From assembly GCA_014529385.2 (NCBI GenBank), contig CM043952.1, forward strand, positions 57,894,119 to 57,954,118: a stretch of DNA of 60,000 bases. The letters run 5' to 3'. Under the pieces are notes generated by a model. It saw nothing but the letters and a program-made list of their open reading frames with translations. It was not told the origin of the DNA and did no database searches. Each line of letters starts with the position of its first letter. The first letter of the stretch is position 1. The translations under genes were made by a program, and so were the position numbers. Source of the stretch: Adiantum capillus-veneris (lineage: Eukaryota > Streptophyta > Polypodiopsida > Polypodiales > Pteridaceae). This document shows, in pieces, positions 20,539-32,969 of this stretch.

Positions 20539-23500
20539 ATGAATTTGAGATCGGGCAGGAATCTCCAGAATAACCAACCAAAACAAGGGGAGCAAGCAAG
20601 TGTCATATCAACCGAGGGAAGTGTAAACCAAAGTTGGGTGCAACCATTAGAGCCGATCTTTGAAGGAAGTGTCTCTGATACTTCTTCGGAGAGATCTTAC
20701 GAGATTTTCACCGAACACGTGGAACACCTGAACCTGAACAACAGAGAAAATATGGCAGCAGGATCATCAAACCCTTCCGCCACAATGAAGCTATTGTTCA
20801 TAAAATATCAGTACGACAATGAGCAAGGTGCCAAGATCTACAAAGATGGAATGGACCGCTATTGTGTAAAGATAGAGGAGAGACCTAGTGAGTTCAAGGA
20901 CTTAGTGCCTGTGAGCTATAGCGGAGATAGATATCTAGATGACGAGGGTACCATGTACTTGGTAGTCCTAAACCCTAACATTGTGGACAAGTGGGGATTG
21001 ATGGGCACCAAAGCCAAAGTAGATGAAGAACTCGAGGAGAAAGCACCAATAATGAACTTCCCTGATGCGAGGTTAAGAAGAGAGAATGAAACTACAAGGA
21101 TCAACACTGATAACATCTATGTGGGGCTATATAAATATAATAATGGGGAGCAAGATCTCTATTATAGATGTGAAGAACCCTACATCGGAGAGTTGACAGA
21201 CCGAAAGAGACTTTATGTCTTTACCTACACAGAGGGATCGGAAGTGAAAATTGCCGCTTACGACAAGTATGGGAGGCAATACTCAACAATGGGCAAGAAA
21301 GAATTAGAAGGATATACATACTTTGGGGGACCACTACATCAGTATTATGTTACTTCTATCTCACAAAGACCAGCACCAACAAATGGAGGGCAAAACCCAA
21401 TGACGACAGGAGGACAAAGAACTCAGGCTGCTGACTCTTTCAGTCAACCTCAGTACTCGAAGCCCGGACCAATGGGATCATTACATTCCAGAGAGTCAAT
21501 GGATACGAATCGAGGTAGTGCAGTTCCAAACCCCACATATACCACTCCATGTTCAAGGCTCGAAGCGGAACCATCACATTTACCTCCTAGTACTAGATTC
21601 AGGGCAGGAAAACCGACAAGGGTAACCCATGAAGTCCACGATGCTAGAGAAAGCTTTAGCCGGGACACAGGAGCAATGAGATTGGTAGCAGACCATAGAT
21701 GTATGAGACCATCTCAAGTAGCGAAGTGTATGCCAAAGAAGTATGGTGGTTCAGGAGATCCGTATGCACATGTGTCACTCTTTAAGCAAGTCTTAAGAGC
21801 TAAGCAGATAACAGATTTCCATACACAATACGAGGGATTTGATCTTACTCTAGAAGGTACGGCATTGACATGGTTTCAACCACTGAACATAGGGGGATTC
21901 CAGGACATTGACCATTTTCTAAGAGAGTTTGCTGAGGAATTCTCAAAACGAGGGATTAAGCACAATACGGTCTCACAAATATATGCTTTTAAACAGAGAG
22001 AACACGAAAAAGTGAAGGAAGCTTCACTTCGCTTCAAACAATACATTGAGAGATGTCCAGTACGTGAACGACCACAAGATGACAGAATATCTGTTCTCTT
22101 TATTGAGGGACTGAGGAACGACACTCTCAAGAAGGACTTGCACTTGAAAGCTTGTACAAGTTTCGAGCAAGTGACGAGAGAAGCATTGTACTTAGTGGAT
22201 AACTGTACGGTTTATGGAGAGGTGTCAGCGGATACAGATTTCGCATCCAGTAGCTCCTCCTCCGTAGCGAACGAGACTACCACTAAAAAGAATGTTCAAA
22301 CAACAACCATGCCAAATGTAGAGCAAATGATAGAAGATGCTCTAAAAAGGATGGCACCATACCAAAAACCATTGCCAAAAACACTGAAATGGTGTGCTAT
22401 TGAACAAAAATGGAAAAACCACCCAACAGAGGAGTGCTATTACAACAAAGGGTATGTAAGGGAGCGTCAGTATGCACCTCCTGCTCAATTAGCACCACCT
22501 CAGGTACATCCAGTACCTCGATACCCAACGGGAAATGTACCAGGACCTATGGGGATCGAAAGACCTGAACCGGTATTGGGACAACAACCACCTTTACCAA
22601 GAGCAAGACCAGTGGGCATTAGATATGCACCAACCTTAGAGAATCAGGAAGAACAAGCCTTAGTGCCTGTTCGAGCCTATTATGAAGAATCTAGTGCACA
22701 CATGTCTCCAACTGTGTATTACCCACCAGAAGAACCCAAACAACCAGAACCATGGGGCATGATTGAGAATGTTGGAATACCAACAGTTATAAGTGCTTCT
22801 GATGAAGAGAGATACAATTTGGACGCAAGAACATTGATGTTCATAGCTCATGGAGGGTTAACAGGACAAAGACCATCCTATCCACAAAGGACGAATCAAG
22901 TGGGACCAAGACCAGCACTAGGACCCTGTTACAAGTGTGGAGGTGACCATCTAATGAATGTTTGTCCACATACGGAAATCATTAGAATTAACACTTATTG
23001 CACTGAGTGTGGGGTTACTCACCTCATTGAGGATTGTTCAAAGAATCCAAACAAAGTGCAAAAGATGACATTGAATATGCTAGAAACTATTCCTACCAGC
23101 AGTGGGTCTGAAAATGAAACTCTGATACCAACGCAAGTTGTTACTAGAGCTCAAGCTAAGAAAACCACTAGAGAACCTGAGATTGGAAAGTTAGCAACCC
23201 TAGTGGTTAGTCAAGGACCGCGGAGTCAGAAAAACACATGGAAAGCTAGAAAAGCACGCATGAAGTTGAGAAAAGAACGTGAAGACGCTATTCTAGCTGA
23301 GGAACTAAAGCAAACAAAAGTAAGATTAGAAAAACTTGAGAGTCAAAATGGGAAACGAGAGATGAGCCCGGAAAGGACGAAACAAAAGAGTATCAAAGAA
23401 ACAACGAGCTTAAGCTCAGGGGGATCAGTGCTAGTCGACAAAGTACACGAACCATTGGACCAACTGATGAGAGCTTACGAAGCTAGGTTAAAGAACAACC

Positions 23501-24300
23501 AAACACAAGAACAGAGGTGGATGACATACCCAAACGCGGAATTGGAAAAGCAGAGACTTGAAATGTGCCAGAGAATAATCAAGACTGCACAAGCCTTATT
23601 AGAACCACCAAAAGAAACAATGAATTGTGGAACGGAAAACCCAATTCAGCAAGAGACTATTGTTTCACGGGTAGCTGAAAAGACTCCCAGTGCACAAAAG
23701 CCTGAAAATACACACAAGGATGACCGCATAGTGTTGAACACAACCGATCAGGAGATAGAGAGTTTTCATCCAGTCATACAGAGGTCTTACGGAAGAGATG
23801 AGGATTACAATGAATTTTGGAAACAAGTGAGAGAGGCAAACTTTGCAAACGAGCTAAGTTGCCAAGCTAATCAGACAAATTGGAAAAAGGACATCAGGAA
23901 TCCTCCCATAGTGGAATTTGAGGCACGATCTCAAGTGGACTTGGATCTGCAATCTTACTGGGGAGATGGGGGCTCGGTTAGAACAATGGAGAGCAAACCT
24001 CATTCACTGAATACCTTACCTTCATACTTAGGAGAGTATGAAGCAAAATCTGAGATTAGAGCACTTCCCTCACGAAGAATCTCATCAGAAAAAGTCATGG
24101 ACTCGCAAGGATTGATAGAGATCTTGTCAACACCAGTGACATGCACTATCACTCTAGCTGAGATTTTGAGGCTAAGACCACATATGTGGACCAATGTAGG
24201 AAAATGCTTGGAGAAATTTGGGATAAAAGACCCAACATCAAGACTGCAAGAAGGTATACAAGAGCTGAGTAAACCACAAAAGAACGCTAAGCCTGTACCC
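20539..24300 (+). pseudogene. gag: Element B gag region of the gag-pol polyprotein
   Basis: I place the start at the ATG at 20539 (MNLRSGRNLQNNQPKQ), the first ATG of the long frame. Residues of about 395-555 are capsid-like (KKYGGSGDPYAHVSLFKQ, LEGTALTWFQPL, FAEEFSKRG, DRISVLFIEGLRND). Around residue 619 lies CAIEQKWKNHPTEEC. A Pro-rich segment follows. Two knuckles sit at residues 797-809 and 821-833, both with Cys-X2-Cys-X3-His-X4-Cys spacing, one shorter than the usual X4. A Lys/Glu-rich linker leads to the protease. The region has no stop. The frame runs on into pol without a shift, so gag and pol would be one polyprotein. The gag-pol boundary is approximate. Confidence 0.85.
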
Positions 24301-27300
24301 TTAAACAAGGTCGGAGAGTATTGCGAAGGTGAAGAGGGGAATACAACCTTACTAGTTGAATTCCAAGGAGTGAAGACGATGGCAATACTAGACAGCGGAG
24401 CTGGGGTAGCCATTGCTACAAAAGAAATCTGGAAAAAATGGGGGAAACCAGCAATAAGGAATACTAGGTTGAAACTCCAATTAGCAGATGGACACATGGA
24501 GAAACCTATGGGGTTATTAGACAAAGTTGTAGTGACTTCTTGCGGCATTGAATACGAGCATACTTTTGGTATTGTCGATTTTGGCAAGGAGAATAACTAT
24601 GATATCATACTGGGAAGACCATTCATGAGACAGTTGAAAATGGTCCAGGATTGGGGCTACGATCACATATACCTGAGAAATATGGAAACCACTACACGTG
24701 TGAACCTGAAAGACCATAGCTACAAAGATGTGAACCGAACACCGGTGGAGGAGTTTGATTCAGCTACTTTGGCGGGATCCGAATTTCCAGCTTGGTTAGG
24801 TAAACCCAAGGAGTTATGGATGTGTGGAGCTTCGAAATGTGGAAGTCTTAAACGAGAAGAATGTGTTTTAGAAAGGGCTATCGAAGACGAAACTTATATA
24901 GGAGAACCCTTTCCAGAGGACACACTTGAACCATTAGAATGGACACACATTCTAGCAACCCTAAATGTTTGTGCAATTCCGGATGGTCCCACAACGAAAT
25001 TTTGCGACAAGGACGGGTACGACGTGGTTCCGTACTTCATGTTGAGAACTGTACTCGAAAAAGAAACTGAAAAGAATGATACACTAGAAAAGGAAGATGA
25101 AGAAGAGGTGTTTCACGACATTCCCGATCATCCAGAGTGGGGAAATGAAGCAGACAACGATTCAACGGACAATTCAAGCGGAAACGAAGAAACTATAACG
25201 GATGTCCAATTTTATGATTTTCCGAACCGAACTAAACAACGCCAAAAACGCTATAGAGCAAAGAAAGAAACAAAGGGGGTTAGAACCAATCCGATGCCTA
25301 GAATAAGAGGAAAAAATCAATTCCTAATGCTAGTAAAGGCGGAAGATTGTGTTAAGGATAAGATTTCTGGAAGAATGAGAGGCAATGATCAAAAGAGCTT
25401 ACGAAAAGACAAAAGAGGCTCAAGAAATCAAGTTCAAAGAAATGGAACGAAAACAGAAACAGAAAAATCAGAAAAGAACAAGCGCAATAGAGAACACACG
25501 GAGTCCAAGTTAGAACGTAGAAACAAGTACAGAGAGCTCAAGAAAACTCTGAAAGAAGTTTGGACGACAGAAATTGAGAGTGGAGAGGACGAAAACGCCA
25601 AAATCAAGGAAAACATGGATGTTCCCTCTCACTATAGGAAATTCACAATAGAGGATAGGAAGGTGGTATTAACCCCACCTATTCGAGAGAGAAAGGAGAA
25701 CGAATCTTATGACGGACCGGAGGATGCAAAAAAAGTTGATTTAGTAGCTCCAAGTGAGCCACCTAGACCGGTGTACATAGCCACAGATTTGTCTCCAGGC
25801 GAGGAAGAGAGACTTTTGAGTCTTCTCAGAGAGTATAGGGATGTGTTTGCATGGTCTTATAAGGACTTAAAGGGAGTTGACCCATCGATATGCCAACACA
25901 CAATCCCACTGAAACAAGACGCAAAACCTAGCAGACAGAGACCATACACATATAATGATACGTTTGCTAAGCGAATCAAAGAAGAGATAGATAAGCTAAT
26001 GGAAGCTGAATTCATATACGAGATTGAACACACCGATTGGGTATCTCCAATTGTGGTAGTACCCAAGAAGAACGGAAAACTCCGAGTGTGTGTCAACTTA
26101 AAGAAAGTGAATGCTGCAACAATCAGGGACAGTTATCCCCTGCCGATAACTGATCATGTTCTAGAGCGTGTGTCAGGGAAAACAGCCTACTCCTTTCTTG
26201 ATGGTTTTTCAGGATATAACCAGCTAGCCATAGCACTGGAAGATCAACATAAAACAGCTTTTGCAACTGAGTGGGGAATCTATGCTTATAGGGTTATGCC
26301 TTTTGGTCTAACCAATGCTCCCGCAACCTTCCAGAGGCTGATGACGCATGCTTTCAAAGAATACTTAAGGTTGTTTCTAGAAATATACATGGATGACTTA
26401 TGTGTACATTCTCTACTGAGGTATGAGCATCTAGAACACCTAAGAAAAGTATTTGAGAAATGTAGGACATATCGCATTTGTCTCAATCCTAAGAAATGTG
26501 TGTTTATGGTCTGACAGGGCAGAATTCTGGGACATATTGTCTCACAAAACGGAATATCCACGGATTTAGAGAAGATAAAAGTTATAGTGGATATGCCTAG
26601 ACCAACCAATGAGAAACAAGTACAGAGCTTTATGGGACATTGCGGATATTATAGACGATTCATTTACATGTACGCTATAATAGGCCAACCACTTTACAGG
26701 CTAATAGTGAACTTTGAATGGACAGAGGAGTGTGAGGAATCGTTCAAGAAATTGAAAGAGGCACTCATTACTGCTCCAGTCTTGAAATCACCAGATTGGG
26801 AGAAGATATTCCATGTGCATATAGATGCTTCGGCATATGCAATAGGATGCATTCTAGCTCAGCCAGAAGAAGGAAACATGGATTTTCCTATCTGTTACGC
26901 CAGTCGACAACTCAACAATGCAGAGAAGAATTATACCACAACAGAGCGAGAAGGATTAGGAATGATATATGCTGTGAAGAAATTTCGGCATTATCTTCTA
27001 GCCAACAAGTTTGTGTTTTTTACGGATCACCAAGCCTTGCTCTACCTAGTGAATAAACCATGCAATACCGGGAGAATAGTGAGATGGTTCATTATCTTAC
27101 TGGAATTCGACTTCACGGTAGTAGTAAAGAAAGGAAAAACACATCTTAGAGCTGATCATCTTTCGCGATTGACGAATGGAGAAGACCCTATAGGAGTAGA
27201 TGACGACATGCCAGACGCGTACTTGTTCAACATAGAAATGATACTGAAGTGGTCTCAAAATGTCGTTAACCTATTAACCTATGGAGGAGAGTTCGATAGA

Positions 27301-29082
27301 AGAGAATACAACCAGAAACATATTGCTATTCAGCAATCCAAGAATCTTCAATTGGTTGCAAGAAGGTTGTATCAATTGGGAAATGATCATGTTTTACGAC
27401 TATGCATCAATCCTGAGGAATATAATATATATCTGCGCGAAGCACATGTTCAAGAATGTGCATTTCATTGTTCAAGAAGGAACACATATAGGAATTTGTT
27501 ACAATTGGGAGTCTATTGGCCAGGAATGAAAGAAAGCGTACATGAATATGTCATTGTATGTATTGTATGTTCATCAAAACCGCCAGCAGAGTATTCGACA
27601 TTATATCAGATAACGATCGCTCCAGAATGGAGTCAGTATATTGTTGAATATCTCACAAATAGAACTTTCCCAGAAGGAACGTCCAAAGCTCGTCAGAAAT
27701 CTGTAGAGACAGAAGCTAGAGATTACGCTTTAATAGGAGATCAACTCTATAAGAGATGTAAAGACAACCAGCTTAGGATTTGCGCATCAGAGTCTGAGTA
27801 TGTGATAATCCTAGAGCAAGCTCATGGAGGAGTAGGTGGAGGCCATTTCTCAGGTGATAAGACAACAAAACTTGTCTTAGCCGCAGGAATATGGTGGCCA
27901 ACATTACATATGGACGCTGAGGAATACGTTAAACGGTGCGATGACTGTCAGCGGACCAAAGTACCACTTAAAAGAGATGATATGCCGCTTAGACCAATGA
28001 TGGGGGCAAGAGTTTTTGCAAAATGGGGGATTGATTATGTCGGACCCATTTCACCTCCTGCATATAAGACTCATGCACAATACATCATTGTGGCTACAGA
28101 CTATCTAACAAAGTGGGTCGAAGCAAAGGCAACTCAAAAACCAGATGCCAGGACCACGACACAATTTCTATATGAATATGTCTTTGTACGATATGGATTG
28201 CCAATAGAAATTGTGAGTGATCGAGGCACACATTTTATAAATGAAGTGATAAAGATCCTTTTAGATGAATTCATAGTAATCCATAGGAAATCAGCCCCGT
28301 ATCATCCACAAGCAAACGGACAAGCTGAAGCAACAAACAAAACCATATGCACGGTCCTTACGAAGATTGTATCTGGGTCGAGAACTGACTGGGACCAGAA
28401 GTTGCATTCAACATTATGGGCATATAGGGTAGCATATAAAACATCAATAGGAACGACCCCATATAACATGGTTTTTGGGCTAAATGCTATCTTACCAATA
28501 GAATTCTTGATTTCAACCTTAAGGGTGGCTAAGGATCTAGAGTGGACAGGGCACGAGCTTTCTGATAGAATAGATGACCTGGAAAAGCTAGACGAGCTTC
28601 GCCTAAAAGCAGTAGCTTCTATCTACGCTCAAAAAAGGCGACAAAAAGAATTTTTGGATAAGCATGTGCGGACTAAAGAGTTTAAGGTTGGGGACTATGT
28701 CCTAGTTTACACTCTGAAACAGCATGCTAAGAAGCTTAAAAAGCGAGGGATGGGACCTCTGGTGATTAAAGATCTATCACCAAGTGGAGCCGTCAAGCTT
28801 GCTACATTAGACGGAGAAGAAATGCCCAATTGGATTAGTGGATGCAGAGTGAAAAAGTATCTTTTGCCGCTAACCCAAGACATGCTTCTCAAAATACATC
28901 AAGAAAAGCTGTGTGTCCATAAAAAGAAAAAGATTGTGGAGGAAGCGCAAGCCGAGGCGAAGGAAAGAATGGAGAAAAGAAGACTACTGCGTCAGAAACA
29001 CCGCAATGAAGGAGCAATACGAATAAACGCAGTCAGTATAACAGAAATGGATAATGACAAAGAAGAACCCATCATTGAATGA
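24301..29082 (+). pseudogene. pol: Element B pol: protease, reverse transcriptase, RNase H, integrase
   Basis: Same frame as gag. The protease has ILDSGAG (DSG at residues 1285-1287) and IILGRPF. The reverse transcriptase begins near residue 1797 and has VMPFGLTNAPATFQR and YMDD at residues 1950-1953. A single TGA at 26512-26514 interrupts it. RNase H follows with HIDASAYAIG, TEREGL, TDHQAL and ADHLSR. Two H2C2-type zinc-binding modules come next (about 27440-27570 and 27820-27955), where one is usual. The integrase core has Asp 2499, Asp 2561 and Glu 2597, a D,D-35-E pattern. No chromodomain follows. The frame ends in TGA at 29080-29082, after which the same frame is open again. It resembles plant Tat-type elements. 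Confidence 0.9.
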
Positions 29083-29430
29083 AAAGTAGGAACCAACCAA
29101 ATCAAAGCCAGGGCACTATTGGATTCAGGAGCTCAAGATAACCTACTTTCACTCAGTTTGTATAGACAATTGACAAATGACACTAAATTACAAACTGCCA
29201 AGCAAGAGTTAAAGAGTTACTCTTAGAATTCAATCAAAACTGTCGGATGCACAGTTTTACATATACAGATTAACCAGTATGTGTATCCTCATATGTTTTA
29301 CGTGGTTGAAGACCAAGCTACACAACATCCATTATTGCTAGGACAACCATGGTAGAAGCAATACAATGCAATGATTGACTGGAGTTCTAAATCAGTGTTT
29401 ATCAAATACGAAGGTGAAAGTCAATCAGTT
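29083..29430 (+). pseudogene. Second retropepsin-like domain (PR2) after the integrase of B
   Basis: This is read in the same frame as the integrase after its TGA. It has the features of an aspartic protease of the retropepsin fold: a basic beta-strand entry, the active-site words ALLDSGAQDNLLS (29116-29154), and 70 residues later HPLLLGQPW, then AMIDWSSKSVFIKYEG. That is the D-S-G followed by the hydrophobic-hydrophobic-G-x-P-W/F pattern of the family. TAG stops at 29224-29226 and 29353-29355 break it. The ordinary protease of B is separate (about 24330-24690) and differs in sequence. Element C has an equivalent domain at the same place. A structural or non-catalytic role is possible. Confidence 0.75.
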
Positions 29431-30168
29431 AAGTTCACCAAAGGAGAAGAGCCAACTTCAAAGGACGAATCCAAAGACAAAGGTAAACAACAACCAGAGA
29501 AAAAGAAGAAGCAATGGCAACCAAAAGTTTCTATACAACTGGATTGCTCTTCGACGAGGAATTCTCAACAGTGGATAAGGAAGACAAGCAATAATATAAC
29601 AGATCAACCTTAGGAAAACACGGAGTCAAAGTTGGTATGGAGACCAAAAAAGGTTGTGCCAGAGAACACAAAGGTGGAAAACAGAGTCTTCAATACCAGA
29701 CAACAGAGTGATTCCAGACAACAGAGTGATTCCAGACAATCAAGGACAGTGAAACAGATCTGGATTCCAAAGAAGTTCATGACGGCACAAAGCCATAGCA
29801 AGCAAATTTGGATCCCAAAGATTTGTAAACAGGAACTCCCTTCAGTACAATCAACGGAAACTCCTAGGTATTTCAAGGTGAGGAAATCAACACAAAGAAC
29901 AAAGCAGGTTTGGGTCGCAAAGAGTTTGTGGCAAGCACAAGCAAAACGGAAGCAGATTTGGATTGTGAAAAAAAACAACAAGACAAAGAAGAATCCATCT
30001 ACTGATTCTACCACCGAAGTGCCAAAACCAACCCGAAACCCGACCAACAATCTTTCAATCAAACAAAGAGCAGCTTTATTGGAAAGGATATTGTATCGTC
30101 TCTCTACAATTGCATTTGGAACTTATGACCAAACCAACTACAATGCTTCGCCCACAGACACTTCATAG
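29431..30168 (+). pseudogene. W-x-P-K repeat tail following PR2 in B
   Basis: Same frame as PR2, interrupted by a TAG at 29611-29613 and ending at a TAG/TAA-type stop at 30166-30168. A Lys-rich opening (KKKKQWQPK) leads to spaced repeats of a short motif: LVWRPKK, KQIWIPKK, KQIWIPK, KQVWVAK, KQIWIVKK. Between the repeats the text is variable and rich in Ser, Gln and Thr. Near the end lies SIKQRAALLERIL. In element C the same frame has RQIWVPK, QTWVPK-like and KWVWKKK words and ends in TIKQRA. Basic Trp repeats suggest nucleic-acid or protein binding, but the function is unknown. Similar words occur in linkers of some plant copia polyproteins. Confidence 0.65.
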
Positions 30169-30187
30169 TCGTCCGGGAGGACTCAGA

Positions 30188-30203
30188 CTAGGAGGGGGGG
30201 AGG
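30188..30203 (+). promoter_or_regulatory. Internal polypurine tract after pol in B
   Basis: GGAGGGGGGGAGG lies 22 bp past the end of the W-x-P-K tail. It closely resembles the true 3' tract of B (36281-36294). C has CTAGAAGGGGTGGAAGGGCA in the same position relative to its tail. It could act as a second plus-strand primer or be the relic of an ancestral 3' end. Confidence 0.5.
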
Positions 30204-32969
30204 TATACAGGTATACAGGAGTTACAAAGCAGCTACAAGCGCCAAAAACAAAGAAAAACAAAAATTATATTACAAGGGCAGTGTCTTACATGATTTTGCA
30301 ATTTTTATGTTTGATTGCGGATATTGATAATATTTATGCCCTTATATACCTTGTTTTGCAACAAGAAGAGATCAAATGATGAATTTGGGTCTCTAGACGT
30401 GTAAATATCACTAAATAAGAGTGTTTTTGGAGCAAAAAAGTAAAAAAAGTGGTAATCCAAGTCCAGAAATCACAAATAAGTGTATATTCATATACACAGG
30501 GTTACCAGCTATTTATTGTGTATGTTTGGAATTTTTTGGCTTCAATTTGCTATTTTCCTTTATTTTTTATGATTTTCTTAATAAAAGTAAAAGAAAAATA
30601 AAAAAAGCAGGTGAAATGCGATCGGAAAAAAAGAAAAGAATAGACGGTGATGGTCCTAATGAAAAGGGCAACCCATGGTAAAAATTGGGTACAATTCTGA
30701 AAAAGTTGCGAAAAGCCCGAAATGACAGAATTTTGGCAAAGTGGACAGATTTCTCAGAAACAAGTCAAACGGAGTCCAAATTGAGAAATTTCAAATCCTA
30801 AAGTGCATTTCATGACGAGATAAGAGCACATGTCAAATTTGGTAACAAGTGATGTATTTTTCACTTCACTTTCAAGCTCATTTCCACTATTACCTTCTTG
30901 GAGAGAGCAAAGAGCACACAGGAGCATCCGACCTTCTACCGCCTTCTACGACTGCTACGAGAGCTCAGAGGACACCAGACATGAGAGGTAGACTCGTTGC
31001 CATAAGCTTTTGATGCTTATCATTAACTTTTGTCGCGAAAATTGACCAAAACCAAGAAACAAGAGCAGACGGGGAATGGGAAAGAACGCTGGGTAGGGGC
31101 ACAACCGCGTAACCAAAACTTGCAAGAACTTAGAGGTGGGTTACCCTAGCATAGAAGATGGTTTTCTAACACTCAAAGCTCGAGAAAGAACGACTTGAAA
31201 AACCCTAGGTCAACAGAGCCTGCAAGAGGCAAACAGGAAAAAGTTGTCGAAACGACACAAAACTTCTCAGGAAGCTTAACAACATCGAGGGCAATGCAAC
31301 CATGGAGTATCTCCGGGTTTGGATCACCAAAAGTAGGTCGGAACAACCGATTCGGCTGCGGATACACAAAGCGTCATTTTGGCATAACGGCTAAAATTGA
31401 CGACCAAATGACATGAAACTTCACAAGCAGCTTCAAATATACATGGATGACTTATGTTTGCAAGCAAAACCCAAAAGAAAGCTGATTCACTTACCGATGG
31501 TGAAAAAGACGCTTTCGGGCAACCAAATGGAGAAAGATGGAGAACGGGGAGCCAAAGTCAAGTTCAACCAAATAGGTGGCTTCACAACATATCCAATGAG
31601 CTGGAAATGCAACTCGTGAGAAGAAAAGTTGAAGAAATTCAACTCCAAGGCAAAAAGACGACTTCGGAGACTGAAATGCCTATAAGGGGGCTTTTTAGCT
31701 AAACTGATGACTTTTTAAGTTGAAAACTAGTTAGCAGGGCTTAGGGCACTAGCACAAAGCATTCTTTGCACAGAAAGACCAACATTTTAAGAAAAGACAT
31801 CATACGCGTATGATGTCTCACAGCATGATTTTCACATCCATTTCAACATTTGAGTACATAGCCTAATTCCACATGTTAATCACATCCTATGAACCAAGTA
31901 TCATGAGAATTGGAGTTAGAAAACCCAAGGAAACCAAAAAGACGCAAAGTAGGCCATAAAATTGATTTTTGGTCCTAATTTTGTCAAAATAACTCCAAAC
32001 TCATTGAAACTTTGTAGGATTGTTGATTAACACATCTATAAGCTATCTGGAACCAAAAAGCACCATTTTGACACAAAAGACATCATACGCGTATAATGTC
32101 TATTTGCACTTACAGAGCCAAAACTGCTCATTTGACATCATACATCCATTATATATATCTAATACATGCTACATATGAAGTTTGGAACCATTTGGTCAAG
32201 TGGATCACCCCATTAGCCCAATTGAGAGAAAATCCTTCATCCAAAGCCTATTTTAGCCCAAATCCAACATACTCAAGTCCAAACCAAGATTTGAGTAGGG
32301 ACAGTCCTTCACTAATATATGGGGAGTCCACAGAACCAATCCCATGAAAAATTGATGAAAAAGACATCATACGCGTATGATGTCTCCAGAGCCATTTTTA
32401 GCCCAAAATCTATCCAAACTTCATAAATCCACTGAATAAGCCTATCTAAAGCCATATCCAAGCTTATAGAGAAATTTGGTCCAAAAATACACTAAAAGAC
32501 ATCATACGCGTATGATGTCTCACTATGTGATTTTGGCACCTCAGGGCTTCAACCACCAAACAGAAGTGATCTACATGCCATTTGAAAGTGAACCACCAAG
32601 TTTTATCCAATTTGGATCATAAAATCCAATTCCCTTTCAGAATTTTGCCAAGAGCCGAAACTGGACTAAATTGGCTAAAACTTGACCAAATGGTATCCAA
32701 ACTCAAATCCAAGCATATGATAATCATGTATACACTATCAGCTACAAGCACAACCAATATGAAGTCATATTGACACAAAAGACATCATACTCGTATGATG
32801 TCTCCAGCATGATTTTGAGCCCAGTTTGCATATTTTTTCACCTACCCTAAATCCTTAGGCCCTGATTAGCTCATGTTTCAATTTTCAAGTCATTTGAATA
32901 GTTAAAAGCTTCATTTCGGCTTTCAGTACTAAAAAGACGCTAACTTTTGAAATTGGAGTTACAGGATCC
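30204..32969 (+). other. Element B spacer between pol and ORF3
   Basis: 2.8 kb without a credible gene. The first part is A/T-rich. The second part, from about 31700, is CCAAA-rich and holds five palindromes. At 31435-31457 there is a 23-bp exact copy of the sequence around the YMDD codons of the reverse transcriptase (26381-26403). The spacing of the last four palindromes mirrors that in the gag leader, and the ORF3 ATG follows the last centre by about 178 bp. Confidence 0.7.
31795..32803 (+). repeat. Palindrome array of B before ORF3 (core CATCATACGCGTATGATG)
   Basis: There are five copies: 31795-31818 (24 bp, perfect), 32078-32101 (one mismatched pair), 32362-32385 (perfect), 32497-32520 (perfect) and 32780-32803 (centre CTCG instead of CGCG). 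Centres are 283, 284, 135 and 283 bp apart. Confidence 0.95.

Noticed and set aside
24000-24587. Minus-strand frame of 195 codons inside gag-pol of B
   Set aside because: It is a shadow of the conserved protease-coding frame on the plus strand.
31413-31619. Frame containing YMDD as a second reverse transcriptase
   Set aside because: Only 23 bp match. None of the other polymerase motifs is present.
19671-32803. Regularly spaced palindromic repeats as a CRISPR array
   Set aside because: Spacing is 125-284 bp, there are no cas genes, and the setting is a plant retrotransposon.
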